A DNA stretch of 64,000 nt from positions 1 to 64,000 of the forward strand of contig WOUQ01000009.1 in the NCBI GenBank assembly GCA_009772925.1, given 5' to 3'. The position numbers were made by a program, and so were the translations under genes. The notes beneath the pieces were generated by a model. That model was not told the DNA's origin. It saw only the letters and a list, made by a program, of their open reading frames with translations, and did no database searches. Origin of the DNA: a bacterium (GTDB lineage: Bacteria; Pseudomonadota; Gammaproteobacteria; Burkholderiales; Thiobacillaceae). Below are positions 26,828 to 35,780 of this stretch, piece after piece; positions within the stretch are counted from its first letter, which is position 1; the number at the start of each line of letters is the position of its first letter.

Positions 26828-27280
26828 ATGACCAGCACGGATCAACTCCGGACCATGGGCCTGAAAGTCACCGGCCCGCGTCTCAAGATACTCAACCTGT
26901 TCGAGCAGACCGAGCGTCGGCATCTCACCGCCGAGGACGTCTACCGCCTGCTCATGGCCGAGAACATCGACGTCGGGCTGGCCACGGTGTACCGCGTGCT
27001 CACGCAGTTCGAGCACGCCGGCCTGCTGATGCGCCACCACTTCGACAACGACAAGGCAGTCTACGAACTCAACCGCGGCAGCCATCATGACCACCTGCTC
27101 TGCCTGCAGTGCGGCAAGGTGGAGGAGTTCTTCGACCCGGCCATCGAGAAACGCCAGCAGGCCATCGCCGCCGAACGCGGCTTCCGCCTGGCCGAGCACG
27201 CCCTGCATCTGTACGTTGAGTGCATCAAGGAGAACTGCCCGAACCGCAAGGCCGGCAAGTCCGGAGGCAGGGCGGATTAG
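26828..27280 (+). CDS. fur: Ferric uptake regulator Fur
   Basis: 150 residues. Winged helix ([48 protein letters not shown]), the metal-binding [16 protein letters not shown] with CxxC, and a second cysteine pair in CIKENC. Iron-dependent repressor of uptake and redox genes. The ATG at 26828 matches the family start. The stop codon overlaps that of the convergent recN by three bases. Confidence 0.96.
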   Translation: MTSTDQLRTMGLKVTGPRLKILNLFEQTERRHLTAEDVYRLLMAENIDVGLATVYRVLTQFEHAGLLMRHHFDNDKAVYELNRGSHHDHLLCLQCGKVEEFFDPAIEKRQQAIAAERGFRLAEHALHLYVECIKENCPNRKAGKSGGRAD

Positions 27281-28995
27281 CCGCTTGGCGGCGTAATCCG
27301 CCGGGGATTGTCAGCCTTTTCTCTCACGCCGGTGGTCGTATCCACGCCGGCCAGCATTTCCGCCGCGTGCGCCCGGGTGGCGGGGGTGAGGGTGACGCCG
27401 CCGAGCATGCGCGCCACTTCCTCCACCCGCGTCTCCCCGTCCAGCCGGTCCACCCGCGACACCGCCCGGCCGTCGCGGGTGGACTTGCTGACGCGGTAGT
27501 GGCCGGCCGCGCGGGCGGCGACCTGGGCGAGGTGGGTAACGCACAGCACCTGCCGGGAGCGGCCCAGATCGGCGAGCAGACGGCCGACGATTTCCGCGAC
27601 GCCGCCGCCGATGCCGGCATCCACCTCGTCGAAGACCAGGGTGGCGGCGCCGGAGACACCGGACAACACCGTTTGCAGGGCCAGCCCCACCCGCGACAGT
27701 TCGCCGCCGGAAGCGGTCTTCGCCAGCGCCTTCAAACCCTGGCCGGCATGGGGAGCCACCTGGAATTCCACGTCTTCGAGGCCGTGCGCGGCGGCTTCCC
27801 CGGCGGGGAGTTCCACCGCGAAGCGGCCTCCCGGCATGGCAAGCTGTTGCATGGCCGCGGTCACCGCCTTGGCGAGCTTGCCGGCGGCTTTGCCGCGCTG
27901 CCGGGAGAGGGCCTCGGCCTGCTTGCGGTAGGCCGCCTCGGCTTCCGCCTCGGCGCGGGCCAGGGCCTCGGGATCGGCGACGGCGCCGAGTTCCGCCAGG
28001 CGGGCGCGGGTGGTGGCCAGGCGCTCGGGAATCTCCTCGGGCTTGACGCGAAACTTGCGGGCGGCGGACTGGATCGCGGCCAGTCGCAGTTCCGCCTCGT
28101 TCAGGGCCTCCGGGTCCAGGTCCACCCGCTCGGCATAGCGAGCCAGTTCCCGCTCGGCTTCATGCAGGGCCTCGCCCGCGCTTTCCAGCAGGGCCAGGGG
28201 TCCGGCCAGGGCCGGGTCGATACCGGCCAGGTCGGCAAGCTGGTGACGCAGGGCGCGCAGGCGGTCGAGCAGGCCGGTATCGTCGCCGTCCAGGACTTCC
28301 CCCGCGGCGCGGGCCCCGGCCAGCAGATCGGCGGCGTGGGCCAAACGGCGGTGGTCTTCCTGCAAGCCTTGCCAGCCCTCGGCGGTAAAGGCCAGGCTGG
28401 CCAGTTCCCGTTCCGTCCAGGCCAGGCGCTCGCGTTCCGCGTCCAGTTCGCCGGCCTGGCGTTCGGCGACCTCCCGGCGGGCGCTGGCGGCGCGCCAGAG
28501 CCGGTGGCGTTCCGCTGTGGCGGCGGCGAGATCGGCGCAGCCGGCATAGGCGTCCAGCAACCGGCGCTGCTCGGCGGCCTTGAGCAGGGAGTAGTGGGCG
28601 TGCTGGCCGTGGATGTCGACCAGGAATTCGCCGGCCTCCTTGAGCTGCTGGGCGGTGGCCGGGCGGCCGTTGACGAAGGCGCGGGAACGGCCGCCGGCCT
28701 CGACCACACGGCGCAGCAGCAGCACGCCGTCGTCGCCGGCCAGTTCGTATTCCTCCAGCCAGGCGGCAAGCCCGGGCACCTCGCCGGTGGCGAACTCGGC
28801 GGCCACCTCGGCCCGCTCGGCGCCCTCCCGCACCACGCCCGCATCCGCCCGCTCCCCCAGCACCAGGGCCAGGGCGCCCAGCAGAATGGACTTGCCGGCG
28901 CCGGTCTCGCCGGTGAGCACGGCGAAGCCCGGCCGAAACTCAAGATCCAGGTGATCCACCAGGACGAAATCGGTGATCGACAGGCTCAGCAGCAT
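27277..28995 (-). CDS. recN: DNA repair ATPase RecN
   Basis: 572 residues, SMC-like. Walker [15 protein letters not shown] at 29-42, long coiled-coil arms rich in Ala/Glu/Arg (about 150-350), the signature [19 protein letters not shown] and Walker [17 protein letters not shown] at the C-terminus. Holds sister chromosomes during double-strand break repair. ATG at 28995 begins the family motif [20 protein letters not shown]. Separated from nadK (upstream on the same strand) by heptamer repeats. C-terminal end overlaps fur. Confidence 0.95.
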   Translation of the reverse strand: MLLSLSITDFVLVDHLDLEFRPGFAVLTGETGAGKSILLGALALVLGERADAGVVREGAERAEVAAEFATGEVPGLAAWLEEYELAGDDGVLLLRRVVEAGGRSRAFVNGRPATAQQLKEAGEFLVDIHGQHAHYSLLKAAEQRRLLDAYAGCADLAAATAERHRLWRAASARREVAERQAGELDAERERLAWTERELASLAFTAEGWQGLQEDHRRLAHAADLLAGARAAGEVLDGDDTGLLDRLRALRHQLADLAGIDPALAGPLALLESAGEALHEAERELARYAERVDLDPEALNEAELRLAAIQSAARKFRVKPEEIPERLATTRARLAELGAVADPEALARAEAEAEAAYRKQAEALSRQRGKAAGKLAKAVTAAMQQLAMPGGRFAVELPAGEAAAHGLEDVEFQVAPHAGQGLKALAKTASGGELSRVGLALQTVLSGVSGAATLVFDEVDAGIGGGVAEIVGRLLADLGRSRQVLCVTHLAQVAARAAGHYRVSKSTRDGRAVSRVDRLDGETRVEEVARMLGGVTLTPATRAHAAEMLAGVDTTTGVREKADNPRRITPPSG

Positions 28996-29000
28996 GGAGT

Positions 29001-29090
29001 TGAGGTGTGGGAGGTGGGGCGTGGGAAGTGGGCAACGGGCAGGCTTTCGGGCAGGGCGCTGCCGCTCGCCAACCCCCACTCCCCACTCAC
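29001..29090. repeat. Inverted pair of heptanucleotide arrays (nadK-recN spacer)
   Basis: Left 29001-29042 has units like GTGGGAG, GTGGGGC, GTGGGAA, GTGGGCA; right 29068-29090 has CCCACTC-type units. The unit differs from the GGGAAAC family but keeps period seven and inverted layout. The right array touches the nadK stop codon. Confidence 0.75.
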
Positions 29091-29959
29091 AGCTTCTCTC
29101 CCCAGTGCAGCTTCTGCCTGAGGGTGTCGTAATAGTTGTGGCCTTCCGGATGCAGCAGGCGTACGGTCCTGCGGGCGCGGCGGATCACCACCCGGTCGCC
29201 CACCATCAGGTCGGAGTGGAGCTGGCCGTCGAAGTGGACGCGGGCGTCGCTGGCGTGGATCAGGTTGATCTCGATCTCCGAATTGCTGTGCACGGCGATG
29301 GGCCGGGCGGAAAGGGTGTGCGGGCAGATCGGCGCCATCACCACCGCTTCCAGGGTGGGGTGCAGGATGGGGCCGCCGGCGGACAGCGCGTAGGCGGTGG
29401 AACCGGTCGGGGAAGCCACCACCAGGCCGTCGGCGCGCTGGCTGTAGACGAACTGGTTGTCGATGTAGACCTCGAACTCGATGAGCCGGCCCATGGTGCT
29501 CTTGCTCACCACCACGTCGTTGAAGGCGTAGGAGGCGATGAGCACGTCCTCGTGCCGCTCCACGCTGGCTTCCAGCATGATGCGGTCCTCGGCCACGTAC
29601 TGGCCGGAGAGCATATCGTCGAGGGTGGTGAACATGGTGTCGATGGATACGTCGGCAAGGAAGCCCAGGCGCCCCTGGTTGACGCCGATCAGCGGCACCT
29701 GGCTGTCGGCCAGGCTGCGCGCGATGTTGAGCAGGGTGCCGTCGCCGCCCATGACGATGGCCAGGTCCACCTGGCCACCGATTTCCTTCAGGCTGGCCAC
29801 CGGATATTCGCGCAGGTCGCAGGAATCGGCGGTATGCGCGGTGAGCATCACGACATGGCCACGCTTGCCGAGAAAGTCCGCCAGACGCAGCAGCGAACCG
29901 GTGCAGGCCGGGGTGTTGAACTTGCCCACCAGGGCGATGGTCTTGAAATCGGCTTTCAT
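29087..29959 (-). CDS. nadK: NAD kinase
   Basis: 290 residues. Catalytic and nucleotide-binding motifs AIVMGGDGTLLNIAR near residue 70, GVNQGRLGFL, and ASPTGSTAYALSAGGPI near 185. It phosphorylates NAD to NADP. Neighbour of recN on the same strand and divergent from hrcA, 48 bases apart. A perfect TATAAT lies eight bases before the ATG, so transcription may begin at or within one or two bases of the start codon. Confidence 0.96.
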   Translation of the reverse strand: MKADFKTIALVGKFNTPACTGSLLRLADFLGKRGHVVMLTAHTADSCDLREYPVASLKEIGGQVDLAIVMGGDGTLLNIARSLADSQVPLIGVNQGRLGFLADVSIDTMFTTLDDMLSGQYVAEDRIMLEASVERHEDVLIASYAFNDVVVSKSTMGRLIEFEVYIDNQFVYSQRADGLVVASPTGSTAYALSAGGPILHPTLEAVVMAPICPHTLSARPIAVHSNSEIEINLIHASDARVHFDGQLHSDLMVGDRVVIRRARRTVRLLHPEGHNYYDTLRQKLHWGEKL

Positions 29960-29967
29960 GGCGTGAA

Positions 29968-29973
29968 ATTATA
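29968..29973 (-). promoter_or_regulatory. -10 hexamer of nadK
   Basis: TATAAT on the minus strand, eight bases before the nadK ATG; predicts a leaderless or nearly leaderless mRNA. No -35 consensus. Confidence 0.45.
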
Positions 29974-30007
29974 GCCATCCCCTTCCATGGCCAACCCGGC
30001 AGGATTC

Positions 30008-31042
30008 ATGCCCAACACGCCCGACCTCAACGACCGCGCCCGGCTCCTGCTGAAGTTCCTCGTCGAACGCTACATCGAGGATGGACAGCCGGTGGGCTCA
30101 CGTACCCTTTCCAAGTATGCCGAGCTCAACCTGTCGCCCGCCTCCATCCGCAACATCATGGCGGACCTGGAGGAGTTCGGCTTCATCGCCAGCCCGCATA
30201 CCTCGGCCGGACGCGTGCCGACGCCGCGCGGCTACCGCTTGTTCGTCGACACCCTGCTCACCGTCAAGCCCCTGCATCAGGGCGAGGTGCGCCAGATCGA
30301 GGCCACCCTGGCGCCGGCCGACCCGCAGCGCCTGCTCAACGCCGCCTCGCACCTGCTGGCCGAACTCACGACTCACGCCGGCGTGGTGCTGATCCCCAAG
30401 CGGCGCCACCAGAACCTGCGGCAGATCGAATTCCTCGGCCTGTCGGACAAACGCATCCTGCTCATCATGGTCACCGCCGAGGGCGAGGTGCAGAATCGTG
30501 TCATCCTCACCGAGCGCGCTTACGACGCGGCCCAACTGGTGCGCGCCGCCAACTACTTCAACGCGCATTTCGCCGGGCTTTCCTTCGAGCAGGTACAGCC
30601 CCGCCTGGCCGATGAACTGGCGGCGCTTAAATCCGACATCAGCCAGCTCATGGAACTGGTGGTGGCCGCCGGCACCGACGCCTTCAGCGGCGCCGGCAAG
30701 GAATACGTGCTGTCCGGCGAGCGCAACCTGCTGGGCGCGCCGGAACTGTCGGCGAACATGGACCGCCTGCGCGAACTGTTCGGCCTCTTCGAGCAGCGGA
30801 CCGAACTCATGCAACTGCTGGACGTGAGCCACACCGCCAGCGGCATCCAGTTGTTCATTGGCGCCGAATCGGGCGTCGCCCCCCTGGACGAATGCAGCGT
30901 CATCGCCGCCCCCTACGAGGTCAACGGCGAGGTGGTCGGCACCCTTGGTGTCATCGGCCCGACGCGCATGGCCTACGAACGGGTCATCCCCATCGTCGAC
31001 ATCACCGCCCGACTGCTGTCGAACGCGCTTTCGTATCATTGA
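30008..31042 (+). CDS. hrcA: Heat-inducible transcription repressor HrcA
   Basis: 344 residues. N-terminal winged helix [28 protein letters not shown] and [30 protein letters not shown]; the C-terminal GAF-like inducer domain ends [27 protein letters not shown]. HrcA represses groE/dnaK class genes at CIRCE sites; none is visible here. ATG at 30008, with GGCAGGA upstream, is preferred over 29987, which lacks a ribosome site. Joined to hemH by a repeat spacer. Confidence 0.95.
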   Translation: MPNTPDLNDRARLLLKFLVERYIEDGQPVGSRTLSKYAELNLSPASIRNIMADLEEFGFIASPHTSAGRVPTPRGYRLFVDTLLTVKPLHQGEVRQIEATLAPADPQRLLNAASHLLAELTTHAGVVLIPKRRHQNLRQIEFLGLSDKRILLIMVTAEGEVQNRVILTERAYDAAQLVRAANYFNAHFAGLSFEQVQPRLADELAALKSDISQLMELVVAAGTDAFSGAGKEYVLSGERNLLGAPELSANMDRLRELFGLFEQRTELMQLLDVSHTASGIQLFIGAESGVAPLDECSVIAAPYEVNGEVVGTLGVIGPTRMAYERVIPIVDITARLLSNALSYH

Positions 31043-31044
31043 CT

Positions 31045-31142
31045 CGGGAAACGGGAAAAGGGAAAAGAGAAACGGACAGACCCAAACCGCCCCTCCCCCC
31101 GCGTTTCCCGTTTCCCTTTTCCCTTTTCCCTTTTCCCGTTTA
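31045..31142. repeat. Inverted pair of heptanucleotide arrays (hrcA-hemH spacer)
   Basis: Left 31045-31075 units GGGAAAC, GGGAAAA, GGGAAAA, GAGAAAC; right 31101-31142 units GTTTCCC, GTTTCCC, TTTTCCC three times, then GTTTA. The longest and cleanest pair in the window; it spans from just after the hrcA stop to eight bases before the hemH ATG. Confidence 0.9.
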
Positions 31143-31149
31143 CCCCCCC

Positions 31150-32256
31150 ATGCCCTTCTACCTCCCCGAACCCTCCTTCCGCCACGACCAGCCAGCACGC
31201 GTCGGCGTCCTGCTCATCAACCTGGGCACGCCGGAGGCGCCCACGGCGCAGGCCGTGCGCCCCTATCTCAAGGAATTCCTGTGGGACCGGCGCGTGGTGG
31301 AAATCCCCCGGCCTTTGTGGTGGCTGATCCTGAACGGCGTCATCCTCAACACCCGGCCCGCGAAATCGGCGGAAAAGTACGCCTCCATCTGGCGGCCCGA
31401 GGGCTCGCCGCTGAAGCACTTCACCGCACGGCAAAGCGCCCTGCTCGCCGAGGAACTGGCGCGCCGCCTGCCCGAGGCGCCGGTGGTGGACTACGCCATG
31501 CGTTACGGCAAGCCTTCCGTGGCCGAGAAGATCGCGGCCCTGCGCGCCCAGGGCGTCGACCGCCTGCTGGTGCTGCCGCTCTACCCCCAGTACGCCGCCA
31601 GCAGCACCGGCTCCGCCCTGGACGCGGTCTGGCAGCTCATGCTGCGTACCCGCAATCCGCCCGAACTCCGCGCGCTGCGCCATTTCCACGACCACCCCGC
31701 CTACATCGTCGCCCTGCGCCAGAGCATCGAAAGCTACTGGGCCGAGCATGGCCGTCCCGACACCCTGGTCATGAGCTTTCACGGCGTGCCGCGCCGCAGC
31801 CTCGACCTGGGCGACCCCTACCACTGCGAGTGCCGCAAGACCGGCCGCCTGCTGGCGGAGAGCCTGGGGCTGTCCGCCGAGCAGTACCGGGTCACCTTCC
31901 AGTCCCGCTTCGGCCGCGCCGAGTGGTTGCAGCCCTATACCGACAAGACCCTGGAAGAACTCGGGCGGGCGAAGACCCGGCGGGTGGACATCGCCTGTCC
32001 CGGCTTTGTCGCGGATTGCCTGGAAACCCTGGAAGAAATCGCCATGGAGGGCAAGGCGACCTTCCTCAATGCCGGCGGTGGCGAGTTCCACCACATCCCC
32101 GCCCTCAACGACCGGCCGGTCTGGATCCACGCCCTGGCCGATGTGCTGCTGCCGCATCTCGCCGGCTGGCTGCCCGCCCAGGGCGGCGAACAGAACCCCG
32201 GCGAGGATCTCCAGGCCAGACTGCGGCGCGCCCGCGAACTCGGCGCGGCAGGCTGA
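31150..32256 (+). CDS. hemH: Ferrochelatase
   Basis: 368 residues. [22 protein letters not shown] at the N-terminus, [17 protein letters not shown], the active-site [22 protein letters not shown] and [19 protein letters not shown] near the end. Inserts iron into protoporphyrin IX, the last step of haem synthesis, which fits the cytochrome-rich surroundings. The ATG follows a CT-rich repeat rather than a Shine-Dalgarno sequence. Confidence 0.96.
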   Translation: MPFYLPEPSFRHDQPARVGVLLINLGTPEAPTAQAVRPYLKEFLWDRRVVEIPRPLWWLILNGVILNTRPAKSAEKYASIWRPEGSPLKHFTARQSALLAEELARRLPEAPVVDYAMRYGKPSVAEKIAALRAQGVDRLLVLPLYPQYAASSTGSALDAVWQLMLRTRNPPELRALRHFHDHPAYIVALRQSIESYWAEHGRPDTLVMSFHGVPRRSLDLGDPYHCECRKTGRLLAESLGLSAEQYRVTFQSRFGRAEWLQPYTDKTLEELGRAKTRRVDIACPGFVADCLETLEEIAMEGKATFLNAGGGEFHHIPALNDRPVWIHALADVLLPHLAGWLPAQGGEQNPGEDLQARLRRARELGAAG

Positions 32257-32403
32257 ACCGCAGGTCCCGGTCCAGGACCGTGCTGGCGACCGCCGCCAAG
32301 CCCGGCGCGCGACCCCGCCTATCGGCCGGGAAGCCGCGCCAATATTAGAGTTTGCTTGTTGACTCGCAAATAACCCGCTGACACCATGCCGGCCTCGACT
32401 TCC

Positions 32404-32417
32404 TTGATCTTTGTCAA
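32404..32417 (+). promoter_or_regulatory. FNR-like box upstream of the monohaem cytochrome/flavoprotein operon
   Basis: TTGAT-CTTT-GTCAA matches the FNR/ANR half-sites TTGAT-N4-ATCAA at nine of ten positions and is part of a longer CCTTGA/TCAAGG palindrome. No clear -10 follows at the expected spacing. Confidence 0.45.
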
Positions 32418-32467
32418 GGCAGCCAGGTTTCTGGTTCTGCCGCATCGCGGCCAGGTTCAGATCGGCA

Positions 32468-32488
32468 GGCGGGCAACCGCCCTTTTTT
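32468..32488 (+). terminator. Small hairpin with T-run 17 bases before the cytochrome gene
   Basis: GGCGG-GCAA-CCGCC followed by CTTTTTT. It could end hemH read-through or act as an attenuator in the leader of the following operon. Confidence 0.5.
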
Positions 32489-32505
32489 GTCAACTGGAGG
32501 AGCTC

Positions 32506-32808
32506 ATGAAGAAAACCCTCGCTCTCACCCTGCTGTTCGCGGGCACCCTGGGCGCCGTCACCGTCGCCCAGGCATCGGATGTGCGCGCCCGTTTCATGTC
32601 CGCGAACTGCGCCTACTGCCATGGTCCCGATGGCAAGAGCCGCGGCGCCATTCCCAGCCTGGCCGGCCTCGAGAAAGGCTATTTCGTCCAGCAAATGAAG
32701 GACTTCCGTGACGGCAAGCGCGATGCCACGGTCATGCAGAAGCACGCCATGGGGTACACCGACGCCGAATACGAGGCCATGGCCGCCTGGTTCGCCGCCA
32801 TCAAGTAA
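32506..32808 (+). CDS. Monohaem cytochrome c, small subunit of flavocytochrome c type
   Basis: 100 residues. Signal peptide MKKTLALTLLFAGTLGAVTVAQA, one haem site CAYCH (residues 30-34) and a probable axial methionine in QKHAMGYTDAEYEAMAAWF. Class I periplasmic cytochrome. It is followed 21 bases later by a sulfide-dehydrogenase flavoprotein, so it most likely accepts electrons from that subunit (FccA-like, but with one haem rather than two). CTGGAGGAG ribosome site six bases upstream of ATG 32506. Confidence 0.88.
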   Translation: MKKTLALTLLFAGTLGAVTVAQASDVRARFMSANCAYCHGPDGKSRGAIPSLAGLEKGYFVQQMKDFRDGKRDATVMQKHAMGYTDAEYEAMAAWFAAIK

Positions 32809-32829
32809 CCCCATTCAAGGAGAAGACAC

Positions 32830-34197
32830 ATGGCATTTGATCGTCGCGATTTTCTGAAAGTCTCCGCCGGGGTTGCCGGCGCGGCCTCCCTCGGCACCCT
32901 CGCCGGCTGCGCCGGCACCGGCCCCGCCGCCGGCGGCGCCCGTCCCAAGGTGGTCATCGTCGGCGCCGGCTTCGGCGGCGCCACCTGCGCCCGTTACCTG
33001 AAGATGTGGGAGCCCAAGATCGAGGTCACCGTCATCGAACCCAATGACGCGTTCACTTCCTGCCCTTACTCCAACACCGTACTGGCCGGCATCAACACCA
33101 TGCAGGACATCACCTTCGGCTACGACAACGTCAAGAAGGTGGTGGACAAATGGGTCAAGGACACGGTTACCGGCATCGACACCGCCGGCCGCACCGTGAA
33201 GACCGCAGGCGGCGCCACCTTCGCCTATGACCGCCTGGTCCTGGCCGGCGGTATCGAACTGATGTTCAACGCGGTGCAGGGCTACGACGCCGAAGCGCAG
33301 AAGAGCGTCATGCACGCCTGGAAGGCCGGCCCGCAGACCGCCACCCTGCGCAAGCAACTGGAAGCCATGCCCGACGGCGGCGTCTTCGTCATGTCGGTGC
33401 CGCGCGCCCCCTACCGCTGCCCGCCCGGACCTTACGAGCGCGCCTGCACCGTGGCCAGCTACTTCAAGCGGGCCAAGCCCAAGTCGAAGATCATCGTGCT
33501 CGACGGCAACGAGGACATCGCCTCCAAGAAGGGCCTGTTCCTGGCCGCCTGGAAGAAGCACTTCGGCTTCGGCACGCCGGACAGCATGATCGACTACCGT
33601 CCCAACAACATGCCGCGCGCGGTGGACCCCAAGAAGATGATGGTGGGCACCGAGTTCGACGACGTGAAGGGCGACGTCATCAACGTCGTGCCGCCGATGC
33701 GCGCCGCCGAGGTCTGCGGCATGGCCGGCGTGCGCCTGGGCCTGGACGGCAAGGAAGGCCCGTGGTGCGCCATCGACTTCCGCACCTTCGAGTCCCTGCA
33801 CGTGAAGAACGTGCACATCCTCGGCGACTCCACCCTGACCAACTTCCCCAAGTCCGGCTCGGTGGCCAACAACACCGCCAAGATGGCCGCCTCGGCGATC
33901 GTCGAAATGGTCAACGGACGCGAGCCCGACGCCGCACCGGTGGTCACCAACACCTGCTACTCGGCCACCGGCATGGGCACCGCCTTCCACGTGGCGACGG
34001 TGTTCCGCTACCAGGCGGCGAAGAAGGAGGCCGACGGCAAGGTGACGCCGCCCGCCATGATCGCCCAGAAGGGTGGCGGCGTCTCCAAGGAGGAAAGCGA
34101 ACTGGAGTTCGCCTACATGGACGCCTGGGCGAAGAACGTCTGGGCCGACACCCTGGGCCTGCCGGAGAACTTCAACTTCACCGTGAAGATGGGCTGA
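32830..34197 (+). CDS. fccB: Flavocytochrome c sulfide dehydrogenase flavoprotein subunit (FccB/SoxF-like), copy 1
   Basis: 455 residues. Twin-arginine signal DRRDFLKVSAGVAG with a LAGCAG site, FAD-binding VVIVGAGFGGATCARYL, and the three family cysteines: FTSCPYSN (covalent FAD position), YRCPPGPYERA and GPWCAID (redox disulfide pair). A C-terminal FCSD-type domain carries VVTNTCYSATG. It oxidises sulfide in the periplasm and passes electrons to the cytochrome encoded just upstream. Followed by a strong terminator, so the operon is two genes. Confidence 0.92.
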   Translation: MAFDRRDFLKVSAGVAGAASLGTLAGCAGTGPAAGGARPKVVIVGAGFGGATCARYLKMWEPKIEVTVIEPNDAFTSCPYSNTVLAGINTMQDITFGYDNVKKVVDKWVKDTVTGIDTAGRTVKTAGGATFAYDRLVLAGGIELMFNAVQGYDAEAQKSVMHAWKAGPQTATLRKQLEAMPDGGVFVMSVPRAPYRCPPGPYERACTVASYFKRAKPKSKIIVLDGNEDIASKKGLFLAAWKKHFGFGTPDSMIDYRPNNMPRAVDPKKMMVGTEFDDVKGDVINVVPPMRAAEVCGMAGVRLGLDGKEGPWCAIDFRTFESLHVKNVHILGDSTLTNFPKSGSVANNTAKMAASAIVEMVNGREPDAAPVVTNTCYSATGMGTAFHVATVFRYQAAKKEADGKVTPPAMIAQKGGGVSKEESELEFAYMDAWAKNVWADTLGLPENFNFTVKMG

Positions 34198-34215
34198 AGC
34201 CCGCCAGCCTTGGCA

Positions 34216-34244
34216 AGAGGGGCCGCGAGGCCCCTCTTTTTTTT
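34216..34244 (+). terminator. Rho-independent terminator after fccB copy 1
   Basis: AGAGGGGCC-GCGA-GGCCCCTCT, nine-bp stem, then a T-run of seven after the stem. Confidence 0.92.
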
Positions 34245-34253
34245 GCCTGGCCC

Positions 34254-35780
34254 TCAGGCGTCCGCGTGCAGCCGACGCCGCAGCAGATCGCGCAACTCGG
34301 CGAGCAGGCCGAGTTCCTCGCGGGTGAGTTTGACATCCTCGCGCTGCTGGCCGAACACCAGGCCCATGGGGTCGCCCGCCGGATCGGTAATGGGCAGCAG
34401 GAAGAAGGGATGCGTGCCGTGGCTGCCGATCCAGGCCGGCAACCGCGGGGCGATCTTCTCGTCGCGCGGATTGTCGATGTAGACATCCAGCTTTCTGGCC
34501 AGGGCCAGGTGGACAAGGTCCGCGCCGGTGCCGGACGGGATCAATACCTCGGCCAGGCGATCGCTTTCGCGCTCGCGCAGACAGGCGCTTACCCGATAGG
34601 CCCGCCGCTGGGCATCCAGCAGGAGGATGGCGGCGCGGCTCAGTTGCAGACCATCGAAGAGCGTGGCAAGGGCCGCTTGCTCGATGCCTCGCCTATCCTC
34701 CTGCCCGGCCACAGCCTGCCGCAACGCGGCGATGCCGGCCTGCAGGCGGCTGACCTTCGTCTGCGCGGGTGCGGATGCGGGAGCCGGCACTGGAGCGGGT
34801 GCCGGTGTGGGTACCCTGGAGGGCGCGGCCGCGGCAGCGGACCGTGGTGGCGCGGTCTTATGTTCCAGCAGGATGCCCGCCAACAGCGGTTCCGCGGTCG
34901 CCTCGTCGGTGGCCGCGCCCACCGCCGCGACCAGATCACCCGGCGGCACGCCCAGGAGCGGCGCGAAGGTGGCGACGAGCTCGTCCATGGCAGGCGCCGG
35001 TGTTTTGCCGGCGCTGGCGGTGATCAGATCCGCCGAGCGGTGGGAGAAATGCGTCAACGCGTGCAGCCAGGCGTCCTCCTCGCTCTCGCCGGGCGGCGTG
35101 GTATCGCCCAGGGTCGCCAGGATGCGCGCCGGCAGGCGCCATTGCCCGGCGATATAGGTGCCCAGCTCATCCAGGCTCATGCCGAGCACGGCGCGCGCGG
35201 CCTCCTTCTCGTCCTGTCCGGCCTCGACCGCGCCCTGGATGCGTGCCCACTCGTCCGGCAGATAGAAAGCGGTCAGCAACTGGCCGAGCCGATGCAGCAG
35301 GGTGCAGACCATGCCCATTTCGCCGTTCTTCACCGCCGTCTGCGCGACCACGGAACCGGCGACGGAACCCGCCACCAGGCTTTGCGCCAGTTCCCGCTCG
35401 GCCGAACGCGAGTCGGGGCGCATCTGGCCGAGGGAACCGATGAGCTTGACGCCCAGGGCCAGGTGGCCGACGGCCTCGAAGCCGAGCACCTTCATGGCGT
35501 GCGACACCGTCGAGACGCTGCCGCCGATGGGCGCGTACATGGCCGAATTGGCCAGGCGCAGCACCTTCTGGGTCAGCGAGACGTCGGCGAGAACGGCATC
35601 CACCAGGGGGGAGGTATCCTCCTCGCCGATTTCCAGGGCCTCGACGATGCGGGCCACGGAATGGTCCAGGGCGGGAAAGCCGCCGCTTTCATTCATGCGC
35701 CGCAGAATGCGTGCCGGCAAGCTTTCCGTCGGGTCGGGGCCTGGGCGGCCTGAAGGAGGTTGTCCCTGGATTGCATTCAT
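34254..35780 (-). CDS. HDOD-domain signalling protein with C-terminal GAF-like domain
   Basis: 508 residues from ATG 35780 (an ATG at 35795 is also possible). The HDOD domain covers about 20-230 (GGFPALDHSVARIVEAL, LTQKVLRLANSAMY, GSVSTVSHAMKVLGF, LLHRLGQLL), a metal-independent HD relative used in signalling. A Pro/Ala-rich linker (about 295-330) precedes a GAF-like domain with AAILLLDAQRRAYRV and HPFFLLPITDPAGDPMGLVFG. The ATGA overlap with the upstream GGDEF-EAL gene implies coupled translation and a shared c-di-GMP-related pathway. Ligand unknown. Confidence 0.85.
   Translation of the reverse strand: MNAIQGQPPSGRPGPDPTESLPARILRRMNESGGFPALDHSVARIVEALEIGEEDTSPLVDAVLADVSLTQKVLRLANSAMYAPIGGSVSTVSHAMKVLGFEAVGHLALGVKLIGSLGQMRPDSRSAERELAQSLVAGSVAGSVVAQTAVKNGEMGMVCTLLHRLGQLLTAFYLPDEWARIQGAVEAGQDEKEAARAVLGMSLDELGTYIAGQWRLPARILATLGDTTPPGESEEDAWLHALTHFSHRSADLITASAGKTPAPAMDELVATFAPLLGVPPGDLVAAVGAATDEATAEPLLAGILLEHKTAPPRSAAAAAPSRVPTPAPAPVPAPASAPAQTKVSRLQAGIAALRQAVAGQEDRRGIEQAALATLFDGLQLSRAAILLLDAQRRAYRVSACLRERESDRLAEVLIPSGTGADLVHLALARKLDVYIDNPRDEKIAPRLPAWIGSHGTHPFFLLPITDPAGDPMGLVFGQQREDVKLTREELGLLAELRDLLRRRLHADA

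Noticed and set aside
29960-30007. CIRCE operator upstream of hrcA
   Set aside because: No TTAGCACTC-N9-GAGTGCTAA-like sequence in the short nadK-hrcA gap.
31045-31142. Heptamer arrays considered as a CRISPR or as direct-repeat origin
   Set aside because: Units are seven bases with no unique spacers, are inverted, and no cas genes or replication genes are near.
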